Shown here: positions 53,787-62,062 of the stretch, piece after piece
Numbering within the stretch: the first letter of the stretch is position 1
How the letters are laid out: the number at the start of each line of letters is the position of its first letter
Origin: Haloglycomyces albus DSM 45210
GTDB lineage: Bacteria; Actinomycetota; Actinomycetes; Mycobacteriales; Micromonosporaceae
NCBI RefSeq assembly: GCF_000527155.1
Contig: NZ_AZUQ01000001.1
Location: 1,420,554-1,484,553, forward strand
DNA length: 64,000 bases
Reading direction: 5' to 3'
The notes under the pieces: model-generated
Database searches by the model: none
Told to the model about the DNA's origin: nothing
Seen by the model: the letters and a program-made list of their open reading frames with translations, nothing else
Made by a program: the position numbers and the translations under genes

Positions 53787-54668
53787 ATGACCTATCCACC
53801 ACCACCCGGAAACAATCAACCACCTCAGGGGCCCGACTGGGGGCAGCCCGGAGGACAGCAACCCGGTTATGGGCCACCGCAACCGGGCTATGGTCAGCAA
53901 CCCGGCTACGGACAACAGCCTCCGCCCCCCGGCGGTGGCTACGGCGGTCAGCCTCCCGGCGGTCAACCGCCGTACGGGCAGCCGCCGCAGCCGGGTATGG
54001 ACCCGTACGGTCAGTATGGTCAGCCTGGGCCGCCGCAGAAGAAGTCCTCGGCGGGAATCATCATTGCCATAGTCGCGGCGTTCGCGCTTCTGGCCGGCGG
54101 CGGTATCGGTGCGTACCTCTACGTCAGCAATGACGACGACGATTCGAACGACTCCGCGTCGGACAGCGATTCCGATTCCGACTCCGATCAGGACGGGGGC
54201 GACGAGGACACCGACGACCCCGATGACGGTGGAGACGGAACCGACGGAGGCGACGACCCCGACACCGGTCCCGGAAACGACGTCGACATGTCCACGGAAC
54301 TGGACGCCTTCGTCACCTCGATGATGGACGACTACTACCAGTACTCCACTCAGCTCGATCAGAAGAGCGCGGTCGAGTCGCTGCGCGACCACTCCTGCGG
54401 TGCCATGAAAGACGGGCTCGATCAGGCCATCGAATCCGGGAACTACGAGACCGAAGGTCTCGAGCAGTGGAGCGGTGAATGGGAGGTCCTGGCCGCCGAT
54501 GAGCAGGCGGACACGGCCGAGGTCGACATTCGCGAGCAGACCGAAGCCGTCGTCAGCGGAACGACACGTTCCTCCGACAACCTCTCCGTCATGACGCTTG
54601 AGATGAACGGCGGGAGCTGGTGCTTGGTTGACGCGAGCTCGGAAGAGTACACCGGACAGGACCTCTAA
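53787..54668 (+). CDS. Pro-rich single-pass protein with NTF2-like outer domain (array member 1)
   Basis: 293 aa. The cytoplasmic N-tail is made of PPG/YGQQPGYG-type repeats (about 1-85). One helix (GIIIAIVAAFALLAGGGIGA) and an Asp/Ser-rich spacer follow. The outer domain (about 165-290) has DAFVTSMMDDYY, a Cys pair (DHSCGAM, GSWCLVD) and EWEVLAADEQADTAEVDI, an NTF2-like/DUF4878-like pattern. The N-tail and helix are nearly identical in DNA to the next gene, but the outer domain has diverged. Confidence 0.75.
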   Translation: MTYPPPPGNNQPPQGPDWGQPGGQQPGYGPPQPGYGQQPGYGQQPPPPGGGYGGQPPGGQPPYGQPPQPGMDPYGQYGQPGPPQKKSSAGIIIAIVAAFALLAGGGIGAYLYVSNDDDDSNDSASDSDSDSDSDQDGGDEDTDDPDDGGDGTDGGDDPDTGPGNDVDMSTELDAFVTSMMDDYYQYSTQLDQKSAVESLRDHSCGAMKDGLDQAIESGNYETEGLEQWSGEWEVLAADEQADTAEVDIREQTEAVVSGTTRSSDNLSVMTLEMNGGSWCLVDASSEEYTGQDL

Positions 54669-54707
54669 AAGCAGGGCCGTTGACAATATTTAGATGAGGA
54701 TTGAACG

Positions 54708-55487
54708 TTGAGCTACCCTCCCCCTGGTTACAACTCACCGCAATCTCAAGGGCCCGGTTTCGGGCAGCCCGGGGGTCCGCACGCCGTACCCCCGGGTGGT
54801 CCCCAGGCGCCTTATGGCGGTCAGCCTCCCGGCGGTCAACCGCCGCAGCCGGGTATGGACCCGTACGGTCAGTACGGACCGCCGCAGAAGAAGTCCTCGG
54901 CGGGAATCATCATTGCCATAGTCGCGGCGTTCGTGCTTCTGGCCGGCGGCGGAATCGGCGCGTACCTCTACGTCAGCGACGATGATGACGGAGAAATATC
55001 GGCGGCATCCGACGACGAATCGGATTCGGAACAGTCCAGTGAGGATGACGAATCCGGGGCCGGCGATGACTCCGGCAGTCGATCAAACGTCGCGCCGAAT
55101 GTCGAGATCTCGGACGACCTGTACGACTTCGTCAGTGAGATGATGAACGAGAACTATGCCTATACCTCCCAGTTGGAGCTCAAAAAGGCACTGGAATCGA
55201 TGCGTGACCATGCGTGCGGTGGTATTCGCGAAAACATTCAGGCGACCATCGACATGGAAGCGTATGGAGTCGAGGGCTTGGAAGAGTGGGGCGGTGAATG
55301 GGAAATTCAAGAGGTTGACGAAAGCTCCGACAGGGCCGAAGTCGAGATCCGTGAAGTGCACGAATTGGTCATCGACGGGGAAGACGATCGTACAGAAACG
55401 CTCATGACCGGCGTGTTCGAAGTGATCGAGGGAGATTGGTGTTGGGTGGATACGATCGATTCCACCGGCAGTGGACAGGGCCGGTAG
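54708..55487 (+). CDS. Pro-rich single-pass protein with NTF2-like outer domain (array member 2)
   Basis: 259 aa from TTG 54708, the only start that keeps the YPPPGYN head, with GAGGATTGA upstream. The N-tail, helix and first spacer residues repeat member 1 at DNA level (54850-54975 versus 54000-54130). The outer domain has the conserved Cys pair (DHACGGI, GDWCWVD) and GGEWEIQEVDESSDRAEVEI. Confidence 0.75.
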   Translation: MSYPPPGYNSPQSQGPGFGQPGGPHAVPPGGPQAPYGGQPPGGQPPQPGMDPYGQYGPPQKKSSAGIIIAIVAAFVLLAGGGIGAYLYVSDDDDGEISAASDDESDSEQSSEDDESGAGDDSGSRSNVAPNVEISDDLYDFVSEMMNENYAYTSQLELKKALESMRDHACGGIRENIQATIDMEAYGVEGLEEWGGEWEIQEVDESSDRAEVEIREVHELVIDGEDDRTETLMTGVFEVIEGDWCWVDTIDSTGSGQGR

Positions 55488-55536
55488 GGCTCGGGTAAGA
55501 CTGGATCAAAATCTACTCGACGATAAGGGCTGACCG

Positions 55537-56295
55537 ATGACCTATCCACCTCCCGGTAACAATCCACCACCCCAAGGACCGGGTTACGGACACCCCGGCC
55601 AGCAGCTTCCGTACGAACAGCCGCCACAGCATCCGGGCATGTATCCCTACGGCCAATTCGTACCGGCCCGGAACAACTATGCGGCAGGCATCGCCATCGC
55701 CGTTGTCGCGGTCTTGGTGCTGGCGACCGGTGTCGGAGTCGGTGCATACTTCTACCTCGGCGACGACGATACCTCGGATGATTCAACGGCCACGTCGGAG
55801 CCCGAGGTTGAGGCGGACCGGCCCGGACCGAGCGACGATTTCTTTGGAGACGATGGTGAGGGCGGCAGCGCGGACGACTGGGCCGATGACACTCCAGGCA
55901 GCGGCAATACCGATATGTCCGCCGAGCTGGACGCTTTCGTCACCGACATGTTCGAGGTGTACTACGAGTCGTACTCGCGTCTGAACGAGGAAGAAGCGAT
56001 GGAGTCGCTGATCGACCGCTCATGCGGCGGTCTAAAAGATCTTCTCATCGATAAGCGTGATAGTGAATCGTATAAGCTTGCGGGTCTGGAAGAGTGGAGC
56101 GGCGAATGGTCGCTCCTCAACGTCGACGAACGGTCCGATTCCGCTGAGATCAATGTTCGTGAGCAAGTGGAGCTCGTCGCCGACGGGAAGACTCGACAAG
56201 TAGACAACAATTCCAGTTTCAGCTATGAAGTGGTGGAAGGGGACTGGTGCTTGGTTCATTTGAGTACGAGGCCGTACGACGGGCAAGATGTGTAG
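55537..56295 (+). CDS. Pro-rich single-pass protein with NTF2-like outer domain (array member 3)
   Basis: 252 aa. MTYPPPGNNPPPQGPGYGHP opens a shorter N-tail. The helix is AAGIAIAVVAVLVLATGVGV, followed by an acidic spacer. The outer domain contains DRSCGGLKDLL, SGEWSLLNVDERSDSAEINV and GDWCLVH. The decayed copy at 57451 derives from this type. Confidence 0.75.
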   Translation: MTYPPPGNNPPPQGPGYGHPGQQLPYEQPPQHPGMYPYGQFVPARNNYAAGIAIAVVAVLVLATGVGVGAYFYLGDDDTSDDSTATSEPEVEADRPGPSDDFFGDDGEGGSADDWADDTPGSGNTDMSAELDAFVTDMFEVYYESYSRLNEEEAMESLIDRSCGGLKDLLIDKRDSESYKLAGLEEWSGEWSLLNVDERSDSAEINVREQVELVADGKTRQVDNNSSFSYEVVEGDWCLVHLSTRPYDGQDV

Positions 56296-56343
56296 AGAAC
56301 CGGATTGGTTCAATCTGCCAACCCCGTAGATGAGAGATGATCG

Positions 56344-57438
56344 ATGACCTATCCACCTCCCGGTAGCAATCCACCACCCCAGGGACCGGATTACGGACAC
56401 CCCGGCCAGCATCCGCCGCAGCCGAACATGTATTCCTACGGTCCGCCCGCTCCTCCGCGTCGGAATTATGCCGCTGGAATCGTTATCGGCGTCCTTGCAG
56501 TGTTGTTGCTGTTTACAGGCATTGGCATCGGGTCGTATTTCGACCTCGGCAATGATAGTGATAGCGCGGAGATCTCTGCACCGTCGACCGAGGAATCCGC
56601 GCCCGGCTGCAGTACCAAAGAGTGCGCCGACACGGGATTCGATATTCCCGCTGGGAACGGATTCATCGATATCGCCTACCTCAGCGACTGGCAGGAAAAC
56701 AACGTTATCAGCCATATGTGGAAAATGGCGCTCGAAGACGCCGGATACGATGTCCGGCTTCACGATGTCGTCAGTATCCCGGTGGTTTTTAAAGGTCTCG
56801 CCGGCGATGATTACGATCTGTTCTTCGGCGCCTGGTCCAACACCCATGTAACCTACGTGGACGGTTACAGCGACGACGTCGAAGATCTGGGTTCTTGGTA
56901 TGACAGCGCCGAATTGACGCTGGCGGTACCCGAATACGTCGACGAGGTCGACAGTATTGAGGATCTAGCGGATCACGCCGATCTCTTCAATGGTGAGATC
57001 ACCGGAATCGAAGACGACTCCGGCATAACCACCATCACCGATGAGGTCCTTTCCACCTACGACCTGGACGACTTCGAGCAGATAAACTCTTCGACCGACA
57101 GCATGCTGAATAGTTTGGACGCCGCCATCAGACAAGTGGATCCGATCGTGGTTCCGCTGTGGAAGCCACATTGGGCCTACGGGGCCTACGATCTCAAAGT
57201 CCTGGACGACCCCGAAGGGGCCCTCGGAGAAACAGAGAGAATTCATACCCTGGCGCGGGACTATTTCAGTGACGAGTATCCCGAAGCCGTCGAAGCGCTG
57301 CAAACCTTCTACATGAACGATCAGGAACTGTCCGAACTGGAAAGTGTCGTTTTCCAGGATGGTGCCTACGAAGACGACGTCAAAGCCGGTGTGCTGGAGT
57401 GGTTGCGGGACAACCCTTTCAATGAGCTGAAGAAGTAA
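56344..57438 (+). CDS. Membrane-anchored OpuAC-type (glycine betaine-binding) protein (array member 4)
   Basis: 364 aa. The same Pro-rich head and helix as member 3 are followed by a full OpuAC substrate-binding domain (about 95-355). Landmarks: DIAYLSDWQENNVISHMWK, SIEDLADHADLFNGEITG, PIVVPLWKPHWAYGAYDLK (near 265-283, with the W-x-P-H-W motif of the aromatic cage) and DDPEGALGE. It lacks a cleavable signal, and no ABC permease or ATPase is nearby. It should bind betaine-like compounds at the outer face, as a sensor or for a distant transporter. Confidence 0.8.
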   Translation: MTYPPPGSNPPPQGPDYGHPGQHPPQPNMYSYGPPAPPRRNYAAGIVIGVLAVLLLFTGIGIGSYFDLGNDSDSAEISAPSTEESAPGCSTKECADTGFDIPAGNGFIDIAYLSDWQENNVISHMWKMALEDAGYDVRLHDVVSIPVVFKGLAGDDYDLFFGAWSNTHVTYVDGYSDDVEDLGSWYDSAELTLAVPEYVDEVDSIEDLADHADLFNGEITGIEDDSGITTITDEVLSTYDLDDFEQINSSTDSMLNSLDAAIRQVDPIVVPLWKPHWAYGAYDLKVLDDPEGALGETERIHTLARDYFSDEYPEAVEALQTFYMNDQELSELESVVFQDGAYEDDVKAGVLEWLRDNPFNELKK

Positions 57439-57450
57439 TCTCGGTCTGGG

Positions 57451-57747
57451 AACGGCCCCGTGGTGGGCGTTCGTGAGGCCAAACCTCATCGCCGACTGCC
57501 GTGCGGGAACTCCAAACGGTACGGACATCGTTTCCGGTTTGGGAGAGTGGAACGACCAGTGCTCGTCTTTCAATACTGTAGAACGGCTCGTTACGGCTGA
57601 CGTCGATGTTCCTGAGCAAGTGGAGCTCGTCATTGACGGGACGACTCAGCGAATCGACGGTAGTTCCAGCTGCCTCTTTGAAGTCGTGAAAGGTAACGGA
57701 TGTTTGGGGGCTTGAGTGTGACGCCGCATAACGGGCATGATGGGTAG
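57451..57747 (+). pseudogene. Decayed NTF2-like array member
   Basis: Remnant of the outer domain of members 1-3: LIADCRAG versus LIDRSCGG, VPEQVELVIDGTTQRIDGSS versus VREQVELVADGKTRQVDNNS, FEVVKGNGC versus YEVVEGDWC. A frameshift after GCLG moves the ending (TPHNGHDG) to another frame, corresponding to TRPYDGQDV. The head, helix and spacer are missing, so the copy lost its 5' half. Confidence 0.8.
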
Positions 57748-57795
57748 GGAATCCGTTTGGCTGTATGGGCATTCTTCGAAGATGAGGACTGATCG

Positions 57796-58896
57796 ATGAC
57801 GTATCCCCCGCCCGGCAACAATCCTCCATACCAGGGTCCCGGACACGGTTACCCCGGCCATCCGCCTGGTCCGCCGCGAAGGAACTACGCCGCTGTCGCC
57901 GCTATTGCCGCCGTCGCGGCGCTGGTGCTGTTCACCGGCATTGGCATCGGGGCGTATTTTTACCTTGGTGACGATGACGACGGCGCCGAAATCTCCGCGC
58001 CGTCGAGCGATGAATCCGAGTCCGGCGATTTCGACGACGAAGAAGACATCGACGACGAGACCGACGGCGGTATTGACGAGTACGCCGACGCCGGCTTTAA
58101 CGTTCCCGACGGGACCGGTGGCATTACGATCGGCTACCTGGCCGAATGGGACGAAAACGTCGTCGTCAGCCATATGTGGAAGATGGCTCTTGAAGATGCC
58201 GGATACGACGTTGAACTGAAACCGACCACCTTTCCAGCCGTCTTCTCAGGTCTGACGACCAACAACTTTGATCTTTATCTCAACGGCACACTGCCTCGTA
58301 CCCATGGCAATGATATGGACAGGTACGGCGACGAAGTGGAAGACCTGGGCGTTTGGTACGACACTGTGGAGTTCGCTTTGGCGGTGCCCAAGTACGTCAA
58401 GGAGGTCGACAGTATTGAGGACTTGGCGGACCATGCCGATCTTTTCGATGGTGAGATCAACGGAAACGAGTACAATTCCGGTCTCGCCACCGCCACCGAT
58501 GAGGTCATTTCGACCTACGATCTAGACGACTTCGAACAAGTTTACTCCTCAATGAACAAGACGCTGAAGAGTCTGAGTACTGCGATCGGTCAGGAAGAAC
58601 CGATCGTGGTGTCGCTGTGGAAGCCGCACTGGGCGTATGGTGCCTACGATCTCAAAGACTTGGATGATCCCGAGGGAGCCCTCGGGGAACCTCAGAAGAT
58701 CCATAACCTGGCTCGCGATGGTTTCAGTGGCGATTTCCCGGAAGTCGCCGAGGCGATCGAGAGTTTCTACATGACCGACGAGCAGTTGTCTGATGTGCTG
58801 CATCTGGTGTTCCAGGAAGAGGAGTACGAGGACGACGTCGGGAATGGCGTATTGGAGTGGTTGCGGGACAACCCGTTCCGCGAACTTACTCGATAG
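57796..58896 (+). CDS. Membrane-anchored OpuAC-type (glycine betaine-binding) protein (array member 5)
   Basis: 366 aa, paralogue of 56344-57438. A short Pro-rich head (MTYPPPGNNPPYQGPGHGYP) and helix (AAIAAVAALVLFTGIGIGAY) precede the OpuAC domain: GYLAEWDENVVVSHMWKMAL, VVSLWKPHWAYGAYDLKDL and DDPEGALGEPQKIH. The W-x-P-H-W motif is retained. Sequence around the variable loops (LNGTLPRTHGND versus FGAWSNTHVTY) differs, so ligand range may differ. Confidence 0.8.
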   Translation: MTYPPPGNNPPYQGPGHGYPGHPPGPPRRNYAAVAAIAAVAALVLFTGIGIGAYFYLGDDDDGAEISAPSSDESESGDFDDEEDIDDETDGGIDEYADAGFNVPDGTGGITIGYLAEWDENVVVSHMWKMALEDAGYDVELKPTTFPAVFSGLTTNNFDLYLNGTLPRTHGNDMDRYGDEVEDLGVWYDTVEFALAVPKYVKEVDSIEDLADHADLFDGEINGNEYNSGLATATDEVISTYDLDDFEQVYSSMNKTLKSLSTAIGQEEPIVVSLWKPHWAYGAYDLKDLDDPEGALGEPQKIHNLARDGFSGDFPEVAEAIESFYMTDEQLSDVLHLVFQEEEYEDDVGNGVLEWLRDNPFRELTR

Positions 58897-59087
58897 ATCT
58901 TATGGAATTTCCTCGGTGAGGTATTGCGTCGGGTGCTGTTGCACCAAGGTCGACCTCCGGGGGTGGGTCGGTTAGACCGTTCTGGCCGTTTAGACCTGGC
59001 CACGTCGAGGTCGTTCATCCTCCGGATTGCCGTACCTCCGCACTACCGCTGATACGGCGGTGTGTGCGACGTTCCCGACGTTCGACC

Positions 59088-59639
59088 CTATTCCGGGCGG
59101 CATTCGGTGTTGACGCGCCCCGTCACGCTCGCCATGTCCTCTCCACTTGACTCGTGCAGATTCATTCGCACCCTGAGGTACCGATCCGTTCGGCCGCCCC
59201 AGTACGTGTCGGTGGCCTCCGATTCGGCGGCGAAACCGTCTTCCAGGGCGTCTCCGGTGTCGGTAAACGCCTGTTCGGCGTCCTCGGGATAGGCCACGAA
59301 CTCCCACACCAGTTCCTCACCCGAACGCACGGGAGTGATGTCGCACGACTCGCGATGTGCCGGATACCAGTAGAGAACGTGGTTCCCCGAATCGACCGAA
59401 CCGTCGATTTCGGTGTCCATACCGTCCAGGCGTTGCACCTCGGCCACATACGGGAGCAGCGAATCCTCCACCGCCTCACGGAGTTCCGCGCCGTCCTGTT
59501 CGGCCTCGTCGATACTGACCTGTTCGCGGACGGTGTCGTTGTCCGACAGAAACATGACCACGACCAGCAGGACGCCCCACGCGGCGGCGACGACTCCGAT
59601 CAGGCGTTTGGTGCGCGGGGACGCTCCGGCTACGCTCAT
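59088..59639 (-). CDS. Single-pass outer-face protein downstream of the SpoIIE phosphatase
   Basis: 183 aa. A short basic tail (SPRTKR) and one helix (LIGVVAAAWGVLLVVVMFL) precede an acidic outer domain with two Cys (ESCDIT, NTECRPE). Its ATG overlaps the phosphatase stop (ATGA), so the two are co-translated. A sensory or accessory role for the phosphatase is inferred from coupling alone. Confidence 0.7.
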   Translation of the reverse strand: MSVAGASPRTKRLIGVVAAAWGVLLVVVMFLSDNDTVREQVSIDEAEQDGAELREAVEDSLLPYVAEVQRLDGMDTEIDGSVDSGNHVLYWYPAHRESCDITPVRSGEELVWEFVAYPEDAEQAFTDTGDALEDGFAAESEATDTYWGGRTDRYLRVRMNLHESSGEDMASVTGRVNTECRPE

Positions 59640-61639
59640 GAGCCCACCGCCGGGTTCTCTCCGTCGCAGCGGATCACCAGAATGGCGATGTCGTCGCGCG
59701 GTGCTTCGGTGGAATAGTCCTTGACCGCCTCAAGCAGGGTGGCGGCAATGTCGGCGGCCGGTCGACCCGCGACACCCTTGACGGTTGAGACAATGCCGTC
59801 GCCGCCGAACATCTCACGGTCGTGCCGCCGTTCGGTGACCCCGTCGGTGTAGAGAATGATCGCGTCTCCCGGTTCCAGGTCCACGTCCACGGGTTTGACC
59901 TTGACGTCAGGGAGTAGACCGATCGCGGTCCCCGCGGTACCGATCCACTCATAGGAACCGTCGGCGCGCAGGAGCAACGGGTGGTCGTGGCCCGACAGCG
60001 ATACCGTCGCCTGCAACGTCGGTCCGTTACGTTGGGCGAACGCGCTGGCAAGAGTGGCATAGCGATTGTCGTCCTGCTTGTCCAGCAGTGTGTTGTTGAG
60101 CAGCTGCAGCGCGTGCGGTAGTGGTGAGCCGTCCTGAGCCATCACCCGCAAGACGTCCCGTACGACCCCGGTCAGCGCCGCCGCTTGCGCGCCCTTCCCG
60201 CAGACGTCGCCGATGGCGACCCACAAACGATTGTCGGCCAAGGGCATGGCGTCGTAGAAGTCTCCTCCGACTTCAGTGCCGAAGGCGGCGGCGGGCAGAT
60301 ACTCGGCGGCGAAGGACACCCCGTCCAGTGACGGCAGCGTACGCGGCATCAAGTCCGCTTGCAGGTCGTGGGCGATGCGGGTGCGCTCGCTCAACACCCG
60401 GGCGTTCTCCAACGCAAGGCTGGAGCGTTTGGCGAGGTCGGTGATGATCTCGCGCTCCACGGACGTATGTGGTCCGTCGAGAGTGTTTCCCACCGCGAGA
60501 ACGCCGAGTGGTTTGAGCCGTGCGGTCAGGGGAATGACCGTGCCGCCGAACCCGCGTGGGGTGGGCAGCTCCAATCCGGTGAAATTCGTGCGCTGCAAGG
60601 ACTCGGCGAAATCGGGAGCGGCCGCTCGCAGACGAGTCTCCAGTTCTTCGATCTGGGTTTCCTCCGCGTGGTGGGCCGTGGAGAGGGTGAGTTCTCCGGC
60701 GGCGGTCACCGAATACAGCGCCGCCCACTGCCCGAGGCGCGGCACGAACAGTTGCGGAATGAGCGCGGTGGTGAGCTTGTCGTCCAAGGAATGCGCCAAC
60801 AGTTCACTGGAACCGGCGAGGAAGGTCAGCCACCCGGAACCCTGGCGCTCCTGCTCCCGTAGATTGTCGATTTCAATCGCCAGGGCGCATCGTTCCGCCG
60901 CCAGACTCACCAGTGCCGCCGTCACCGCGGTGGAGTCGATTCCGGTGAGCTGAATCGAGCCTTCGCCGGGCGGAGTCAACGGCAGGGGATGAGTCACCGC
61001 TTCGCCCGACGGACGTCCGATGGAGACGAGAGTCCGCGACTTCGGGCCGTTGAACGAGGTGACGGTGACGTCGATCGACGTCGCGCGGGTGACTTCGGCG
61101 AGTCGCTGGCACAGTTCCTCGAGCGTCTGTTCCAGGTTCAGAAACCGCTGAGTATGGGGATCTATGGTGAACAGGGCCGCCAGCTGGGCGGGGTCGAGGG
61201 TACTGACCTCCGGAGCCTGGGTGACCGGTACCTCGGGTGCCTGGGGTGCCGCGTCGGTCTCCAAGCGGAACCAAATCGACTTGCCGGCCTTGTCATGGGT
61301 GGTGCCCCATGCGGAGGCGAAACGATCCACCAACAGCAGCCCCCGGCCGCCTTCGGCGGTGATGTCGGGCAGGGTCGGATCATCGGTCGCGACGCCGCCC
61401 ATGCGATAATCGGTGACCGTCACCGTGACCGCGCTTTCCTCGGCGGTCACCGCGATCCCCACATCCGTGCGTGCGTGCACGACGCCGTTGGTGGTCAACT
61501 CCGTCGTCAGCAGCAGGGCCTCGTCCAGCAGATCGAGATACCCCGTTTCGGTCAGGACTTCGCGGACGAGGGCACGGGCGGAGGCCGGAGAACGGTCGTC
61601 CGCCGGCAAATGTATACGTCGGGTGGTTTCCCTGGTCAC
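59636..61639 (-). CDS. Anti-sigma kinase / GAF / SpoIIE-type PP2C phosphatase
   Basis: 667 aa. Residues about 1-130 form an RsbW-like ATPase domain (ELTTNGVVHA N-box, GGRGLLLVDRFA). A GAF-like region (about 240-400) follows, containing GGTVIPLTARLKPLGVLAVG. The C-terminal 240 residues are a SpoIIE PP2C domain with EVGGDFYD, GDVCGKGAQAA, YTDGVTERR and DDIAIL. Such proteins phosphorylate and dephosphorylate anti-sigma antagonists to control alternative sigma factors under stress. It is divergent from the multi-HAMP gene. Confidence 0.88.
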   Translation of the reverse strand: MTRETTRRIHLPADDRSPASARALVREVLTETGYLDLLDEALLLTTELTTNGVVHARTDVGIAVTAEESAVTVTVTDYRMGGVATDDPTLPDITAEGGRGLLLVDRFASAWGTTHDKAGKSIWFRLETDAAPQAPEVPVTQAPEVSTLDPAQLAALFTIDPHTQRFLNLEQTLEELCQRLAEVTRATSIDVTVTSFNGPKSRTLVSIGRPSGEAVTHPLPLTPPGEGSIQLTGIDSTAVTAALVSLAAERCALAIEIDNLREQERQGSGWLTFLAGSSELLAHSLDDKLTTALIPQLFVPRLGQWAALYSVTAAGELTLSTAHHAEETQIEELETRLRAAAPDFAESLQRTNFTGLELPTPRGFGGTVIPLTARLKPLGVLAVGNTLDGPHTSVEREIITDLAKRSSLALENARVLSERTRIAHDLQADLMPRTLPSLDGVSFAAEYLPAAAFGTEVGGDFYDAMPLADNRLWVAIGDVCGKGAQAAALTGVVRDVLRVMAQDGSPLPHALQLLNNTLLDKQDDNRYATLASAFAQRNGPTLQATVSLSGHDHPLLLRADGSYEWIGTAGTAIGLLPDVKVKPVDVDLEPGDAIILYTDGVTERRHDREMFGGDGIVSTVKGVAGRPAADIAATLLEAVKDYSTEAPRDDIAILVIRCDGENPAVGS

Positions 61640-62062
61640 GCTTCAAGTGTAATAGCCACGGCAACCTCCGCCGCTGAGGCGGGGGCACTGTTTGTCCCGG
61701 CCCTACGATATACAGGCACAACGGCGTCGCTGTGAGTTGTGACAAATTCGCGGTATGTTCGAAATGCATACTCCGGTGACCACCTAGACATCTCACCGTT
61801 ACCAGGCTTTTCAATGAAGGGCAAAGTATGACACCCTAGGAAGTCCAGACGTGTTTCTAGGGGCATTCATATTGTGCTAACACGGGAGGGTGCGCGAACG
61901 GCCCGGTTACGAAGGATTGACAACCGGACGCGACGTTTCGCAGGCACGAAGTCATTCGCGTGGACCGGAAAGCCAACGCTTCACCGATCGTGCGGACGGG
62001 CCTGGGAGAATCCAGCGGTCACCTAACCACATAACCCCCACTGTTGTACGTAGGAGTACCGG
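61640..62062. other. Divergent promoter region
   Basis: 423 bp between the SpoIIE-type gene and the multi-HAMP gene. A small GC-rich hairpin (CCTCCGCC/GGCGGGGG) lies near 61665-61690. No ORF is supported. Confidence 0.5.
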
